Assembly (NCBI GenBank): GCA_965153355.1
Contig: OZ231126.1
Location: 76,384,001 to 76,448,000 of the forward strand
Origin: Flaccisagitta enflata
Taxonomy: Eukaryota > Chaetognatha > Sagittoidea > Aphragmophora
Direction: 5' to 3'
DNA length: 64,000 bases
Both the position numbers and the translations under genes were made by a program. Of this stretch, positions 35,926-49,559 are shown one piece after another (the stretch's first letter is position 1; the number at the start of each line of letters is the position of its first letter). A model generated the notes under the pieces. It did not search any database and was not told where the DNA came from. It saw nothing but the letters and a program-made list of their open reading frames with translations.

Positions 35926-36232
35926 TTTTAGATGCATCCTTGCATCTCTATAATAGGCTGTGTCCGTCGGTCTGTTGGTTGGTCTGTCGGTTGGTAACGC
36001 ATTCATTAAAAACATCAAAATCAAGCATTTTTTCAACAGAAAAGTGGTTCTGACTCAGTAAAAGAAGCATACTTCTAGTAATTCATTCATTAAATCATTA
36101 ATTCATTCACAAATGACATTCATTTATAAAAAAACATTCATTCATAAAAAAACATTCATTCATAAAAAACATTCATTCATAAAAAACATTCATTCAAAGA
36201 GGACGCATAGTTGGCCTACTTGGCCTTGTTTT
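35926..36232 (+). mobile_element. Short family A element, second tandem copy
   Basis: TTTTTAGATGCATCCTTGCATC, tataataggctgtgtccg, then an internal cattcattcataaaaaa array (36080-36195), GGACGCATAG and ttggcctacttggccttg. The inner repeat matches imperfectly. Confidence 0.62.
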
Positions 36233-36477
36233 TAAATTCTTAATGGGATAAATAAATAAATATTTGATGTGAGCTTGTGAATACAAGATAGCTGATTGTC
36301 TGATTGAGTGATTTTGAGCATTTTAGCTCGTCTACCTCATTTGGCCCAGTCCTATCTTTCTCTGATTTTCAGTGCAATCAATTATACAAAATCAGCACAT
36401 ACAATTGCTCTTGATTTGATCTAACAAATAAAAAGATTTACAATGACTGGAGACAAAAGCTTGATGAAAAGTGATCA

Positions 36478-36640
36478 ATGCCAATAAAGGCGGCTCTCGC
36501 CGTAGGAAAAAAGTCGTAAGTGCGAGGTTTTGGAATTTCTTGTGATTGTTTTTTTGTCTGGTTGTCTGGTTGTCGGACGGACAGACGGACCAACAGACCA
36601 ATGGATGGACTGACAGACAAAGCCTCTCATAGCATCCAGA
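36478..36640 (-). mobile_element. Dispersed repeat plus degenerate family A left end
   Basis: 36478-36530 matches window position 1-57 inversely. 36570-36640 has gacggacagacggaccaaca and aaagcctctcata, as in family A. A second copy of tgactggagacaaaagcttg is at 37006. Confidence 0.45.
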
Positions 36641-38625
36641 GTTGAAATGCGAGAGAGACTGTGCTGCCAGGATGCACAATCATCACCTGGGACATTTCAA
36701 AGTTCAAATATACTTCAACTAACTCAATTCCTTGTTTTTGGGAAAAATGAAAAAAATGCGAAAAAATATAAAAAGATTCAAAAAATCATAGCTCCAAAAC
36801 TATCAATCGCACAGAATTCTGCTTGGCGTCATCTGAAAGAGGAGAATTAGCTCTTTCTTAGCTATTGATTTCATGCGTAGTCCCATTCTGCCCGAAAAAT
36901 GCACCAACTTGCTCAAACGCCTCATAAAACAAAGGGAAATCCGTTTTTCTCTGCAGGACTCAAAAAGACCGAAGGGACTTCGTCTCTTCGACTTTTTTCC
37001 AAACAATGACTGGAGACAAAAGCTTGATGAAAAATGATCAATGCTTAAGACTTTTTTTCTCACGGCAACAGCCGACATTACTGGTAATGTCCTGAAAATA
37101 GTTATTTTGGGGGTTATTTCGATATTCATGAATTTTTTAATGTAAATTTTCAACGTCATGCATTACTACTACCTTTGCGGAAAAAATCTTCCGACCTGTA
37201 ACAAAAAAATGTTCATTGGTGTCAAAATGAACACAGATCAGTTACAAATCCATCAATAGTTGGTGTGAGCTCCCTTTGACTTAATCAGGGCCGCCATTTG
37301 TTGGGAAGCGATTTGTAAAACTTCTTAGGGTACTCTGGAGTGAAGGCTTTCCAGAACTTTCTCACGATTTTTTTTATGTCTTCTTTTGCTACATTTTGAC
37401 CTACAGCTTCCAAAAGACTCATCAAATCATAGAAAAATCGGTGACATAAATGAAGCCCTTTGAAAATGTGAGCCGGTAGCGCAAACTGCATCTGTCTAGC
37501 TCAACGTATTTAGAAGTTATTAAAAAAAGAGTGAAATGATATCATCAGAAGATTGTGTAGACATGGCAAAAGCAAAATTGAAGTATTTCAATCAAAGTTG
37601 AATAACTTTTGAACGCATGAATTTTGAATTTCGAATTTTCCTAGGTCAGTCAGTAGCTCAATCTTTTGCATAAACCTGTTCAGCGCTTTCAATAATGCAC
37701 GTTGCAATTTCAAGGTTCTGGCTCCAAAACTTTAGAAGTTATGAGCATTTGTTTGACCAAATCAAACCGAAAAAATTCCAGGAAAATCTTTAAACTCTCT
37801 TTGAAAATATGGCCACCAATGAATTTCAACAGAGTCCAAATTTTTCTTTAAAAAGTACAGTTACAGGATTTTGGATTTAGGCGAATCAAACAATTTCCTA
37901 TTGATTGCACCCCACTTTTGAAAACCATTTTTCAAAAAAAAAAATTTTAATTTTTTTTTAAGTCCCCAACGCGTGACATAAAAATTTTGTTTGTTTTTTT
38001 TTTTCAAAAAAAAATGAAAAAACAAGATTTTGGATCTAGGCAAATCAAACTATTTCCTATTGATTGCACCCCACTTTTTTTGCAGAAAAAAATCCGCATT
38101 AAGGGCTTTTTTGGGGGCTCTTAGGGGCCCCTAAGATGTTCAAAATTTTGGTTTATGAGATCAACAAAGTTATGTGCATACACCAAGCTATCTTTCAAAA
38201 CCAAATTAGACCTGATTATTCAGACCTCAAGCTCATCCCGTTAGTCCCTCTGGACCGGCCGCATTTAAAAGAGAAATCCGAAAATTGATCAGGACTCAGA
38301 TTCCGGATCTAAGGTCAATCTCTAGCATAGAGCTAAAGGGATGCGGTTTGTGTCAATCTCTTGCAAATTTGAAGAACTTTAATTGTCTCGCCGATTTTTT
38401 GATGTTTGGTTGATTCTAACCCGAGATATGCCATGAAACGTAACAGAAGATTTTTTCCGCCAAGGTGGTATCATCTAAAATTTTATGATGATCGGGCAAT
38501 ATTAACATGCCCAAATTAGAGTCAAAAGTCAAGAAATGATGTATCGGATCGGGCTGGCTGTTTTTCCGTCGGGTTTTGCAATATTGTGCAAAGAGATCCC
38601 AACAGGCTCTGTCCAGAAATCGATT
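36641..38625. other. AT-rich region with a 165 bp direct repeat
   Basis: Words gattttggatttaggcgaat and cctattgattgcaccccact at 37867-37915 recur at 38032-38080. No gene recognised; frames are lysine/phenylalanine-rich by composition. Confidence 0.5.
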
Positions 38626-38629
38626 TAAA

Positions 38630-38842
38630 GGCCTGGAAATAATGTTATTGTGGACTTGTGGGCAGGCCGGCAGGGGTATTCAACCCTGTGCTACACCCCC
38701 TTACACGCATGCACGCACGCAACCGCAGTTACTTAACTCATGAGTCTCATGGCAATTGCGCGTTTTCACAATTGTCATCTCTATCATCATAGACAGAAAG
38801 ATGGACCAACAGACTGACGGAAAGTCGCGATTACGTGGCTAT
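38630..38842 (-). mobile_element. Family A variant, degenerate
   Basis: attgtggacttgtgggcagg and caggggtattcaaccctgtg resemble 16440-16480. It ends gatggaccaacagactgacg and agtcgcgattacgtggctat. Confidence 0.45.
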
Positions 38843-39275
38843 AAACAAGGAGGGAGACCAATGCCTTACAGATGAGCATGGGTAGTACTGCAGGAGGGCA
38901 GGGGCAGTTATATGGGTGGATATGGGCTGTTCACAACAGGGCGGTAATCCTCATGCATGCATTTACACGCTCGCTTGTGAATTCATTTGCAGGTTTGCTT
39001 GTATTGCAGCACGCTTACTCGTACGTGCATTTGCACGCTTACTTGTACATGCATTTGTACACTTGCTGATTTTTGCATTTGCAGACTCGCTTATTAGTTG
39101 AACATTTATTCGCTTTCTCATGTCCTTTGCTCTCCTCTTATGCAAGCTTTTAAACGCTTAAAACCTCTTTCAGTTTCACGACCGACCGACCAACCAACAG
39201 ACCAACCGACCAACAGACAGACCAACCGACCAACAGACAAAGCAGGGTGTAGAGTCGCGTAGCACGCAACTAAAT
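38843..39275 (-). mobile_element. Family A element with internal minisatellite
   Basis: aaacaaggagggagaccaat, ggagggcaggggcag; a 20-24 bp array of catttgcacgcttacttgta (38955-39100); then GACCGACC/AACAGACC tract and agcagggtgtagagtcgcg, tagcacgcaacta. Confidence 0.5.
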
Positions 39276-39304
39276 ATCAGGAATGTCTAAAGGATTTATC
39301 ATTT

Positions 39305-39425
39305 TCGAACGTTCGTGATTTACGAAGGTTCGTGAATGACGAATGTTCGTGATTGACGAACGTTTGTGATTTACGTGTGATTTTTTAACGTTCGTGATTT
39401 ACAAACATTTGTGATTCAGGAACAA
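39305..39425. repeat. About 18 bp tandem repeat (aacgttcgtgatttacg)
   Basis: Six to seven imperfect units; itself partly palindromic (aacgttcgt / acgaacgtt). Confidence 0.8.
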
Positions 39426-39719
39426 CTAGGCGCTTGTGAACTGCGAGGTGCATAAAACCACTCGTATTTCAGTCGATTTAGCGTCATTCTTGTTTTAATG
39501 ATTTTCTTTTATGAAATTTGCCATTTTATAGTTAAATATTATTCTATTAGTAGAAGAAACCCTCGTAAAGAAACCCTGGTAAAGGCGTTGCTTTGTTTTA
39601 TTGACAAAGACCAAGAAAGAATCACTGGAAATTATAAATTCCTTAAAAATAGAAGTGCAAAAATTCAGAACATGCGAAGGATAAATTCTGACTTGAACAA
39701 ATTAAACAATTTCGCATTG

Positions 39720-40173
39720 TTGTTGTTGTGTGGTGGTGGTGGGTGCTGTTGTTGTTTTTGTGTGGTGGTGGTGTTGTTGTTTTTGTGTGGTGGTGGTGGG
39801 TGGTGTTGTTGTTGTTGTTGTTGTGCTGTGGTGGTGGTGGGTGGTGTTGTTGTTGTCGTCGTCGATGTCGTTGTCGTCGTCGTTGTCGTCGTCGATGTCG
39901 TCGTCGTCGTCGTTGTCGTCGTCGTTGTCGTTGTTGTCGTTGCCGTCGTCGTTGTCGTTGTTGTCGTCGTTGTTGTCGTTGTCGTTGTCGTCGTCGTTGT
40001 TGCTGTCGTCGTCGTTGTTGTCGTCGTCGTTGTTGTTGTCGTCGTTGTTGTCGTTGTTGTCGTTGTTGTCGTTGTTGTCGTTGTTGTTGTTGTTGTTGTC
40101 GTTGTCGTTGTCGTCGTTGTTGTTGTCGTTGTTGTTGTCGTTGTCGTTGTTGTTGTCGTCGTTGTTGTTGTCA
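39720..40173. repeat. (GTT)n/(GTC)n mixed trinucleotide array
   Basis: About 450 bp of GTT, GTC and GTG triplets. Frames of 150-240 codons on both strands are artefacts. Confidence 0.95.
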
Positions 40174-40251
40174 TGAACAAAGTTGTCATCGCTGCTGTAA
40201 TTGTTAATGATATATGATATGACGCCAAAACGAATAGGCTGGATTCTGATT

Positions 40252-40355
<104 letters not shown>

Positions 40356-40483
40356 GACCAATCAAATTGGCCGAAAAAACAAAACAAATTCTGACTTGTT
40401 CCGAATTGGATTCAGAGAAAAAAGCTTTCGTTGCGCGTTTGTAAGTGTAGGTGTAGGTGTGTGTGTGACTGTGTGTGTGTCTG

Positions 40484-40490
<7 letters not shown>

Positions 40491-40523
<33 letters not shown>

Positions 40524-40571
40524 GTGTGTTGTGTTGTGTTGTGTTGTGTTGTGGGTGGGTGTTGTGTTGTG

Positions 40572-40669
<98 letters not shown>
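40491..40669. repeat. (GT)n arrays
   Basis: Two GT blocks parted by gttgtgttgtgttgtg (40525-40575). Confidence 0.96.
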
Positions 40670-40670
<1 letters not shown>

Positions 40671-40711
40671 AGACCGGCAGTCTGTTGTTACATTCGTGGT
40701 GATCAAGTGAA

Positions 40712-40766
40712 TCAAGGCCGGATACACGGCAAGACAGTCGGAGACGGTTAAGCAGGAGCAGTACTG
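40712..40766 (-). mobile_element. Family A right-end fragment
   Basis: CAAGGCCGGATACACGGC, agacagtcggagacgg and caggagcagtact; truncated. Confidence 0.45.
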
Positions 40767-41505
40767 TAAGTAGTTTATTGTAATTCATTACCTTTATAAC
40801 CTTTACCTTTATTACCTTTACCTTTGCTACTTTACCTTTACCTTTATTACTTATACCTTTAACGGGTGGTCTTTAAAAAGGTAGCTTTTAATTTTTTTTA
40901 ATATTGTTTTTAAAATTTCTCCTAAGTAAAAATTTTTTTTTTTTAGCTACCTAGATATGATTGTGGCCTACATGTTACATATTGAACATTTTTTATGAGG
41001 ATCAATATTTTTCATTTTGTCTTTAAAAAACTGAATTGAATTAGGGACCACTGAAAGAATTTTGCTTAGATTTAACTAAAAATCAATGATTTTAATGAAA
41101 TTTACTTCTGAATAAAAATGGTTGAATAAAAGTGGGTCTTAGTAAACTACAAAAACCAAGACTTAATAAGTAAAAAACCAAATGCACCTCTAAAACACTA
41201 ATAATAACTAATTATCATGTTTAGTTATAAACAGGCAATAATGCTCGGAAAAAATTATTTTGGTTTATCAAACATAATTTGAATTTGTATATTTAAATCA
41301 ATAAATCATATATACAATTTCAGTGATTCATCATTTCAAATATTCACATAACAAGCAATTAAAAAAAGTTTTTTTTTATTCAGATACAGAGCTACCTTTT
41401 TTATGTCCACCTGGTATTACCTTTGTTCGCTGGCAGCGCTCACTTGCTTTGCAGCGCTCTGCTTTGCTACACTTGTTTGGCTCCCTCGCAGCATTCATGC
41501 GCTTG
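40767..41505. other. AT-rich region with ACCTTT repeats
   Basis: tacctttacctttatt words at 40785-40860; otherwise unremarkable. Confidence 0.5.
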
Positions 41506-41509
41506 CTTG

Positions 41510-42530
41510 CTATCTCGATTTCCGAGTCTGTGGTCTCGATTTCCGAGTCTGTGGTCTCGATTTCCGAGTCAGTGGTCTCGATTTCCGAGTCAGTAGTCTC
41601 GATTTTCGAGTCAGTGGTCTTGATTTCCGATAAAGTGGTCTTGATTTCCGAGTCTGTGGTCTTGATTTCCGAATATATGGTCTCGATTTCCCAGTCAGTG
41701 GTCTCGATTTCCAAGTCTGTGGTCCCAATTTCCGAGTCTGCGGTCTTGATTTCCGAGTCTGCGGTCTTGATTTCCGAGTCTGTGGTCATGATTTTCGAGT
41801 CTATAGTCTCGATTTCCGAGTCTGTGGTCTCGATTTCCAAGTCTGTGTTCTCAATTTCCGAGTCTGTGGTCTCAATTCCCGAGTCTGTGGTCTCAATTTC
41901 TGAGTCTGTGGTCTTAATTTCTGAGTCTGTGGTCTCAATTTCTGAGTCTGTGGTCTCAAATTCAGAGCCTGTGGTCTCGATTTCCGAGTCTTTGGTCTCG
42001 ATTTACGAGTCTTTGGTCTCGATTTCCGAGCCTGTGGTCTCGGTTTCCGAGTCTGTGGTCTCGTTTTCCGGGTCTATGGTCTCGTTTTCCGAGTCTGCGG
42101 TCTCGTTTTCCGAGTCTGTGGTCTCGTTTTCCGAGTCTGTGGTCTCGTTTTCCGAGTCTGTGGTCTCGTTTTCCGAGTCTGTGGTCTCGTTTTCCGAGTC
42201 TGGTCTCGTTTTCCGAGTCTGTGGTCTCGTTTTCCGAGTCTGTGGTCTCGTTTTCCGAGTCTGTGGTCTCGTTTTCCGAGTCTGTGGTATCGATTTTCGA
42301 ATCTGTGGTCATGATTTTCGAGTCTGTGGGCGCGATTTTTGTGTCTGTGGGCGCGATTTTCGAGTCTGTGGGCGCAATTTACGAGTCTGTGGGCGCGATT
42401 TTTGAGTCTCTGGGCTCGATTTTCTAGTGTGCGGGCGCGAGTTCCAAGTCCCTGCTGGCAAGTTTCAAGTTTGTGGTCTCGATTTTCGAGGCTGTGGTCA
42501 AGGTTTTCGAGTCTGTGGTCACAATAGCCA
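41510..42530. repeat. 21 bp minisatellite, about 1 kb
   Basis: About 48 units of tttccgagtctgtggtctcga with graded variants. The 21 bp period keeps several frames open on both strands, including a 360-codon frame reading SISESVV repeats; coding is not supported. Confidence 0.93.
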
Positions 42531-42531
42531 C

Positions 42532-43188
42532 AGCTTTTCGAGAAAATAATATTCATTATTTTTTTCATATTCTTCATGAAAAGAGGATTCGAATGATATA
42601 CTGAAACATATACTTTATCAGTAATTATCTAAAAAAATGGTGCAGGAAGAAAAAATCTTTCTCCGATCCGTATTTGTAACAACCGCAACTTAGCGGCGCC
42701 TAAGCGAAGACAACAACCTTGATGATTTTTTGCCGAATTAATTTTTTTAACTTATGCGAGGCTCTAGCGTTGTTCAGCGTCAACCGATTTGGATGCGGTT
42801 TTTTTCTTGAGTTCACATTTTTTACAGAGTATTTTTCTGATAATGTATTTAAAGTCATTCGCCATACACTTCGCGGAGAATTACCCACGAAGTTCATAAA
42901 TATTTGATGATCTATCATAATCTTTCTTGAGCGTATTTTACCGAGATTTTTTCAGCGTTGATCATTGCAAATGTCATGTTTAAGAATGTGAACGATAATC
43001 TAGCCTAGTTTTTATAGTTTTGGATGTATCTATTCATGATAGAAGTGGCTGAACATCGCTAGGCGATTGTTAATTTCCGAAAACGAACAAACGTTCAAAC
43101 GAGGCAATTAGCCAGGATTTTATAACCCTATTTATTGATTTGCTGACGTTCTTTTTTCCGTCCATTGACTATTCCGTTGAACACATGC
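42532..43188. other. No gene recognised
   Basis: AT-rich; one shared pair of 60-70 codon frames on opposite strands near 42700-42918, no motif. Confidence 0.4.
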
Positions 43189-43785
43189 TTTTGGGGCAGC
43201 TTTGACCCATGGGCCATCGGCCGATGGAAGCTTACTTGAGGCTGATTCAAGAAGCTAGCTGGTTTCATTTGAACCGTGTGAGGGTTGATGTAAGGCCCGA
43301 GAAGAATGATTTGAGGCCCACGAGGGCTAATTTGAGGCTTGAGAGAACTGTTTTCAAGCATGTGAGGGATGAATGCAGTCTGACAGGGGAGGGAGGATTA
43401 ATTTGGGGCCTAAGATGGCTGGTCTACGGATTCAGAGAACTAATTTCAGGTGTGAAAGGGCTAATTTGGGGCCTGCGGGTTTGTGTAAGGCTTGAACGGG
43501 GCAGGAATAAGCAGACAAACAGATGAATGAATGAATGAATGAATGAATGAATGAATGAATGAATGAATGAATGAATGAATGAATGAATGAATGAATGAAT
43601 GAATATATGGATGAACGACGAAAATTCCTCTTGTGTTTAACAAGACTTTGTCCTCTTCGGGGCTGCTGCCCAAAAGTCAAATGATTCCCCATAAATCAAA
43701 GCTGTGGTCATCGGCTCTTTTGGGGCTGCTACCCTTTTAACCATCAGCTTCCCAAAACCTCACCATTCAATGCTTATGCGATTTT
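43189..43785 (+). mobile_element. Family B-like element with internal (AATG)n
   Basis: tttggggcagctttgaccca and gggccatcggccgatgg; a core of gagggctaatttgaggc units (43270-43500); (AATG)n at 43521-43603; then aacaagactttgtcctcttc, ggggctgctgccc, and a right tail with accatcagcttccc and aatgcttatgcgat. Confidence 0.5.
43521..43603. repeat. (AATG)n microsatellite
   Basis: About 20 units, same motif class as 255-310. Confidence 0.95.
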
Positions 43786-44148
43786 TTTATGCCACTTATG
43801 CAGCCTTTATGGCTGAAAACACGTTATCACAGCCCCCGTCCACCAATCAACCCATGTGCACGCTACCGAAGTGTCAGTGAATCAGATCTTGTCTTAATGT
43901 ACTATTCTGACTGGGAATTTGTGCCGCAAAGATCCATTTTCTTGAATTTTATGCAGCCATGAATGCGATATTTGTTCGGCGTTACGAGAGTTTGGTGAAT
44001 GGGGAAAGTATTGGAGAATATTTGAAATGGAAAAATTATCGTCCCAGGACATTCTAATTGCCGCCGAGTAGATAGCTTGAGTTCCCCGTCTTCGCTGTGT
44101 TCTACTACCAACGTCATTCTGTCGCTCTGTCTTTATCTCTCCATCTCT

Positions 44149-45099
<951 letters not shown>

Positions 45100-45184
45100 A
45101 GTCGCAAAAGCGTCCGATGGTCAGCGGTACCCCCTGTCCCTATGGTAATGTATATCAGTTATAGAGGTGATAGGGGCAGCAGCC
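45100..45184 (-). mobile_element. Deleted family B element, ends only
   Basis: AGTCGCAAAAGCGTCCGATG, gtcagcggtaccccctgtcc then ggggcagcagcccaaaaa. The minisatellite core is absent. Confidence 0.55.
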
Positions 45185-45273
45185 CAAAAAGCATTTTGAA
45201 GGAACATTCATCGGCTTTTAAAACGAGTAAGATTAAGAGTCCCTTCATTACTCATTAATTGGATTTAACAAAC

Positions 45274-45640
<367 letters not shown>

Positions 45641-46369
45641 GCTGATGTTGTCACTTCTACAACCTTCCTTGAGCATTGCTTCTTATAGGACATTTGCTGC
45701 AATTTTCTGCATTCATTGATATCAGAGTTGCAAAACTCTTAGTTTCGGCTTTTTGCGCCATTTTGGTCTTTTGATGTTTGAAAGAGGATTGAAAGCCTTT
45801 AATGGTCCCAGAATGCTCGTTGCTTAAAACATCCTTCAATTGCAGACGACGGCGGGGCGCAGAGACGGCAAACTCACGTGTTTAGAATCTTAGTCTTTTT
45901 TATTTTTTTTATCGCTTAATCAGGAATGTTTTACTTCGTACCCTTTTGCTTTCAAAGTAACTTCAATGTGTGCAGCAATTCATCCTATGTAAGACTCATA
46001 CAATTATCCAAATAAGAAACCTTAAACTTTAAAGAAAATCTGAAAAAATACGGACATTTATATAGTGTAAGCTTCCATTACTTACACATACATACCTAAA
46101 ATATGGTTTTTTGAAACGCTATCAAAATTCCTCAGGTATATACTTTTTACTAAATGTGTCATAATTCTTCTATTTAAAACAAAATTTTAAGTGTATTTTA
46201 GAAAAAATATATAAAATATTTTAGGGGAAGGGTATTGTTAGAGCTGCCCTCTGGCATTGATCGGGACCATCAACTCAGCCCAATTTTGGTTAAAATTACC
46301 TAATTGAAAAAAAGGAACCAGGGTGTCCATATCTTAATCCTAATGTGAGTTATGACGTCGGTACTGCAC

Positions 46370-47650
46370 AGTCCACCAAATCACACCCTGATGGGAAAAA
46401 TAACATCTAACGCCTCTTTATCCCACTTAACCCTCCTACACAGTCCATCAAATCCCACCCTGATAGGAAAAAACCACCTAACACCTCTTTATCCCGCTTA
46501 ACCCACCTACACAGTCCATCAAATCCCACCCTGATAGGAAAAAAACACCTAATGCCTCTTTATCTCACTTAACCCTCCTACACTGTCCATCAAATCCCAC
46601 CCTGATGGGAAAAAACCACCTAACGCCTCTTTATCCCACTCAACCCACCTACACAGTCCATCAAATCCCACCCTGATGGGAAAAAAACATCTAACGCCTC
46701 TTTATCCCACTTAACCCACCTACACAGTCCATCAAATCCCACCCTGATGGGAAAAAAACATCTAACACCTCTTTATCCCACTCAACCCACCTACACAGGC
46801 CATCAAAACCCACCCTGATGAAAAAACAAGGCCAGATACACGGCTACCCCAGTCGCGTGCGGGTGGGCAGGGGCAGAAATTGAGGGCGCAGTGAGGCCAA
46901 AAACCGCAAAAACCCAAAAAAAGTAAAGTGTGACGGACGGACGGACGGACGGACCGACGGACCAACGGACGAACCAACAAAGCGGGGTGTAGAGTCGCGT
47001 AGCATGCGACTAAAAACGCCTAATGCCTCTGTAGCCCACTCAACTTACCTACACAGTCCATCAAATCCCACCCTGATGAGAAAAAAACATCTAACGCCTC
47101 TTTATCCCACTTAACCCACCTACACAGTCCATCAAATCCCACCCTGATGGGAAAAAAACATCTAACGCCTCTTTATCCCACTTAACCCACCTACACAATC
47201 CATCAAATCCCACCCTGATGGAAAAAAAAACACGTAATGCCTCTGTAGCCCACTCAACTTACCTACACAGTCCATCAAATCACACCCTGATGGGAAAAAA
47301 ACATCTAACGCCTCTTTATCCGGCTCAACCCACCTACACAGTCCATCAAATCCCAGCCTGATGGGAAAAAACACCTAACGCCTCAGTATCCCACTCAACC
47401 CTCCGACACAGCCCATCAAATCCCACCCTGATGGAAAAAAAACACCTAACGCCTCTTTATCCCACTCAACCCACCTATACAGCCCATCAAATCCCACCCT
47501 GATGATAAAAAAAAAACACCTAACGCCTCTTTATCCCACTCAACCCACCTACACAGCCCATCAAATCCCACCCTGATGGAAAAAAACACCTAACGCCTCT
47601 TTATCCCACATAAGCCACCTACACAGCCCATCAAATCCCACCCTGATGAG
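46370..47650. repeat. 71 bp satellite array with a family A insertion
   Basis: About 15 units containing cagtccatcaaatcccaccc, tgatgggaaaaaaacatc and acgcctctttatcccactt. One unit is split at 46826-47015. Confidence 0.95.
46826..47015 (-). mobile_element. Family A element, complete, inside a satellite unit
   Basis: ACAAGGCCAGATACACGGCT, accccAGTCGCGTGC, gggtgggcaggggcag; GACGG tract, cggggtgtagagtcgcg and tagcatgcgactaaaa. The interrupted satellite unit fixes the ends: its A-run continues on both sides, as expected for insertion between two identical A/T bases. Confidence 0.8.
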
Positions 47651-48370
<720 letters not shown>

Positions 48371-48590
48371 AACACACAGATCATAAGGCAGACAGGAACA
48401 GACTCAAACAGAGTAAATGAAAGACAGAAACACTGAAAAAAATAAAAGAGGAAGAAAATCTCGTAAAAAAAGAGGAAGTAAGAAAGAGAAAGCGTAGATT
48501 TGAAATTCCCACTCACGTCCCCGACCTGATGTGTCATTAACCATATTCGGCTAAAAAAAATGCAAACTACGGACGTCCCTGGCATGGCAC

Positions 48591-48734
<144 letters not shown>

Positions 48735-49130
48735 TCATGTGCGTCTGATAGCCCGTAGGAGACTTGAATTAATTATGCGTTTGCATTGAGATAACGATTT
48801 AACGATTCTTCCGTTATAAACGGATGTATAAGGTTAAATCCAGAAGACCGACAAAGTGTGAGTCTGCAATGTTAAGCCATATTCTACAATTAAAAAGAAA
48901 AAAACATGCAGCACTAACGACGCAGCTAACGATGGTTTTAATCAGCATCTTACAACATTAACACCTGACCAACTATTTTCATCGGCGGCACATTACGTTC
49001 TATTAAATCCAGTATGATAGAATTTTCATTAAAAATATCGTTAATACCTTTAGGATACTACAGGTAAAATTTTTTCTAACTGGGTCGATTAGAGGTATGC
49101 CTTTCAAGGTGCTTGCGTGATTTCTAGTGT

Positions 49131-49326
49131 TGCAGGCGCAGAAATTGTTGGGCAGGATCTAACGAAATTTGGGCGAGCTGGTAGGCATACAGCAAATTCG
49201 TGGTGGTTTACGAGGCATTGGATCACTACCTCAAACTACACGTCAGCTCTGGTCGGCTTTTCAATTAGGGACAACTCGTGCAGGCCATCAGAAAACTTTC
49301 TTTTTTGTTGGATGGCTCTTGAGTAA
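49131..49326 (+). CDS. Candidate terminal exon, unknown product
   Basis: An open frame that follows a reasonable acceptor (tgatttctagtgttgcag|GCG) and encodes AEIVGQDLTKFGRAGRHTAN and about 40 more residues. It ends at TAA, immediately overlapped by AATAAA. The other two frames contain stops. No domain is recognised. A family A right end begins 20 bp downstream, so this could equally be anonymous repeat sequence. Confidence 0.18.
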
Positions 49327-49346
49327 TAAACGCAATGATGAATGAA

Positions 49347-49509
49347 ACAAGTGACGCGTGGTCACAATATCGTTGCGGACGGGTGGTTTGGGGCATGCAA
49401 ACCCCATCTATACCATCTCCCACCCCACGCTCACTCACAAGCAAAGAAAATCATAACTACAGCCTCAAAGATGCGCGTTTTGACACATTTCGCAACCACG
49501 CAACTATAA
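49347..49509 (-). mobile_element. Family A variant with perfect GTGAC stem-loop
   Basis: AACAAGTGACGCGTGGTCAC (stem GTGAC/GTCAC), aatatcgttgcggacgggtg, then tcccaccccacgctcactca. The left end is decayed (cgcaaccacgcaact). Confidence 0.5.
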
Positions 49510-49559
49510 TCGGACTGAATGAGGCAGTCTTCTAGATTTGAGGCTCATTGCTTTTAGCA

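Larger units (their letters stand above)
35580..36235 (+). repeat. Tandemly duplicated segment carrying a family A element
   Basis: The lead-in (gagcata...ctgtgagggtg, attctagctca, ttagctcatttagctca) occurs before both 35648 and 35926. A third weaker version is at 36290-36360 (gagcattttagctcg). The unit is about 278 bp. Confidence 0.6.

Noticed and set aside
41323-42405. 360-codon frame of SISESVV repeats
   Set aside because: The 21 bp minisatellite keeps frames open on both strands; no signal peptide, domain or splice context, and unit variants include non-synonymous changes at random positions.
46370-47650. Regular direct repeats resembling a CRISPR array
   Set aside because: Whole 71 bp unit is repeated without unique spacers, and the genome is eukaryotic.
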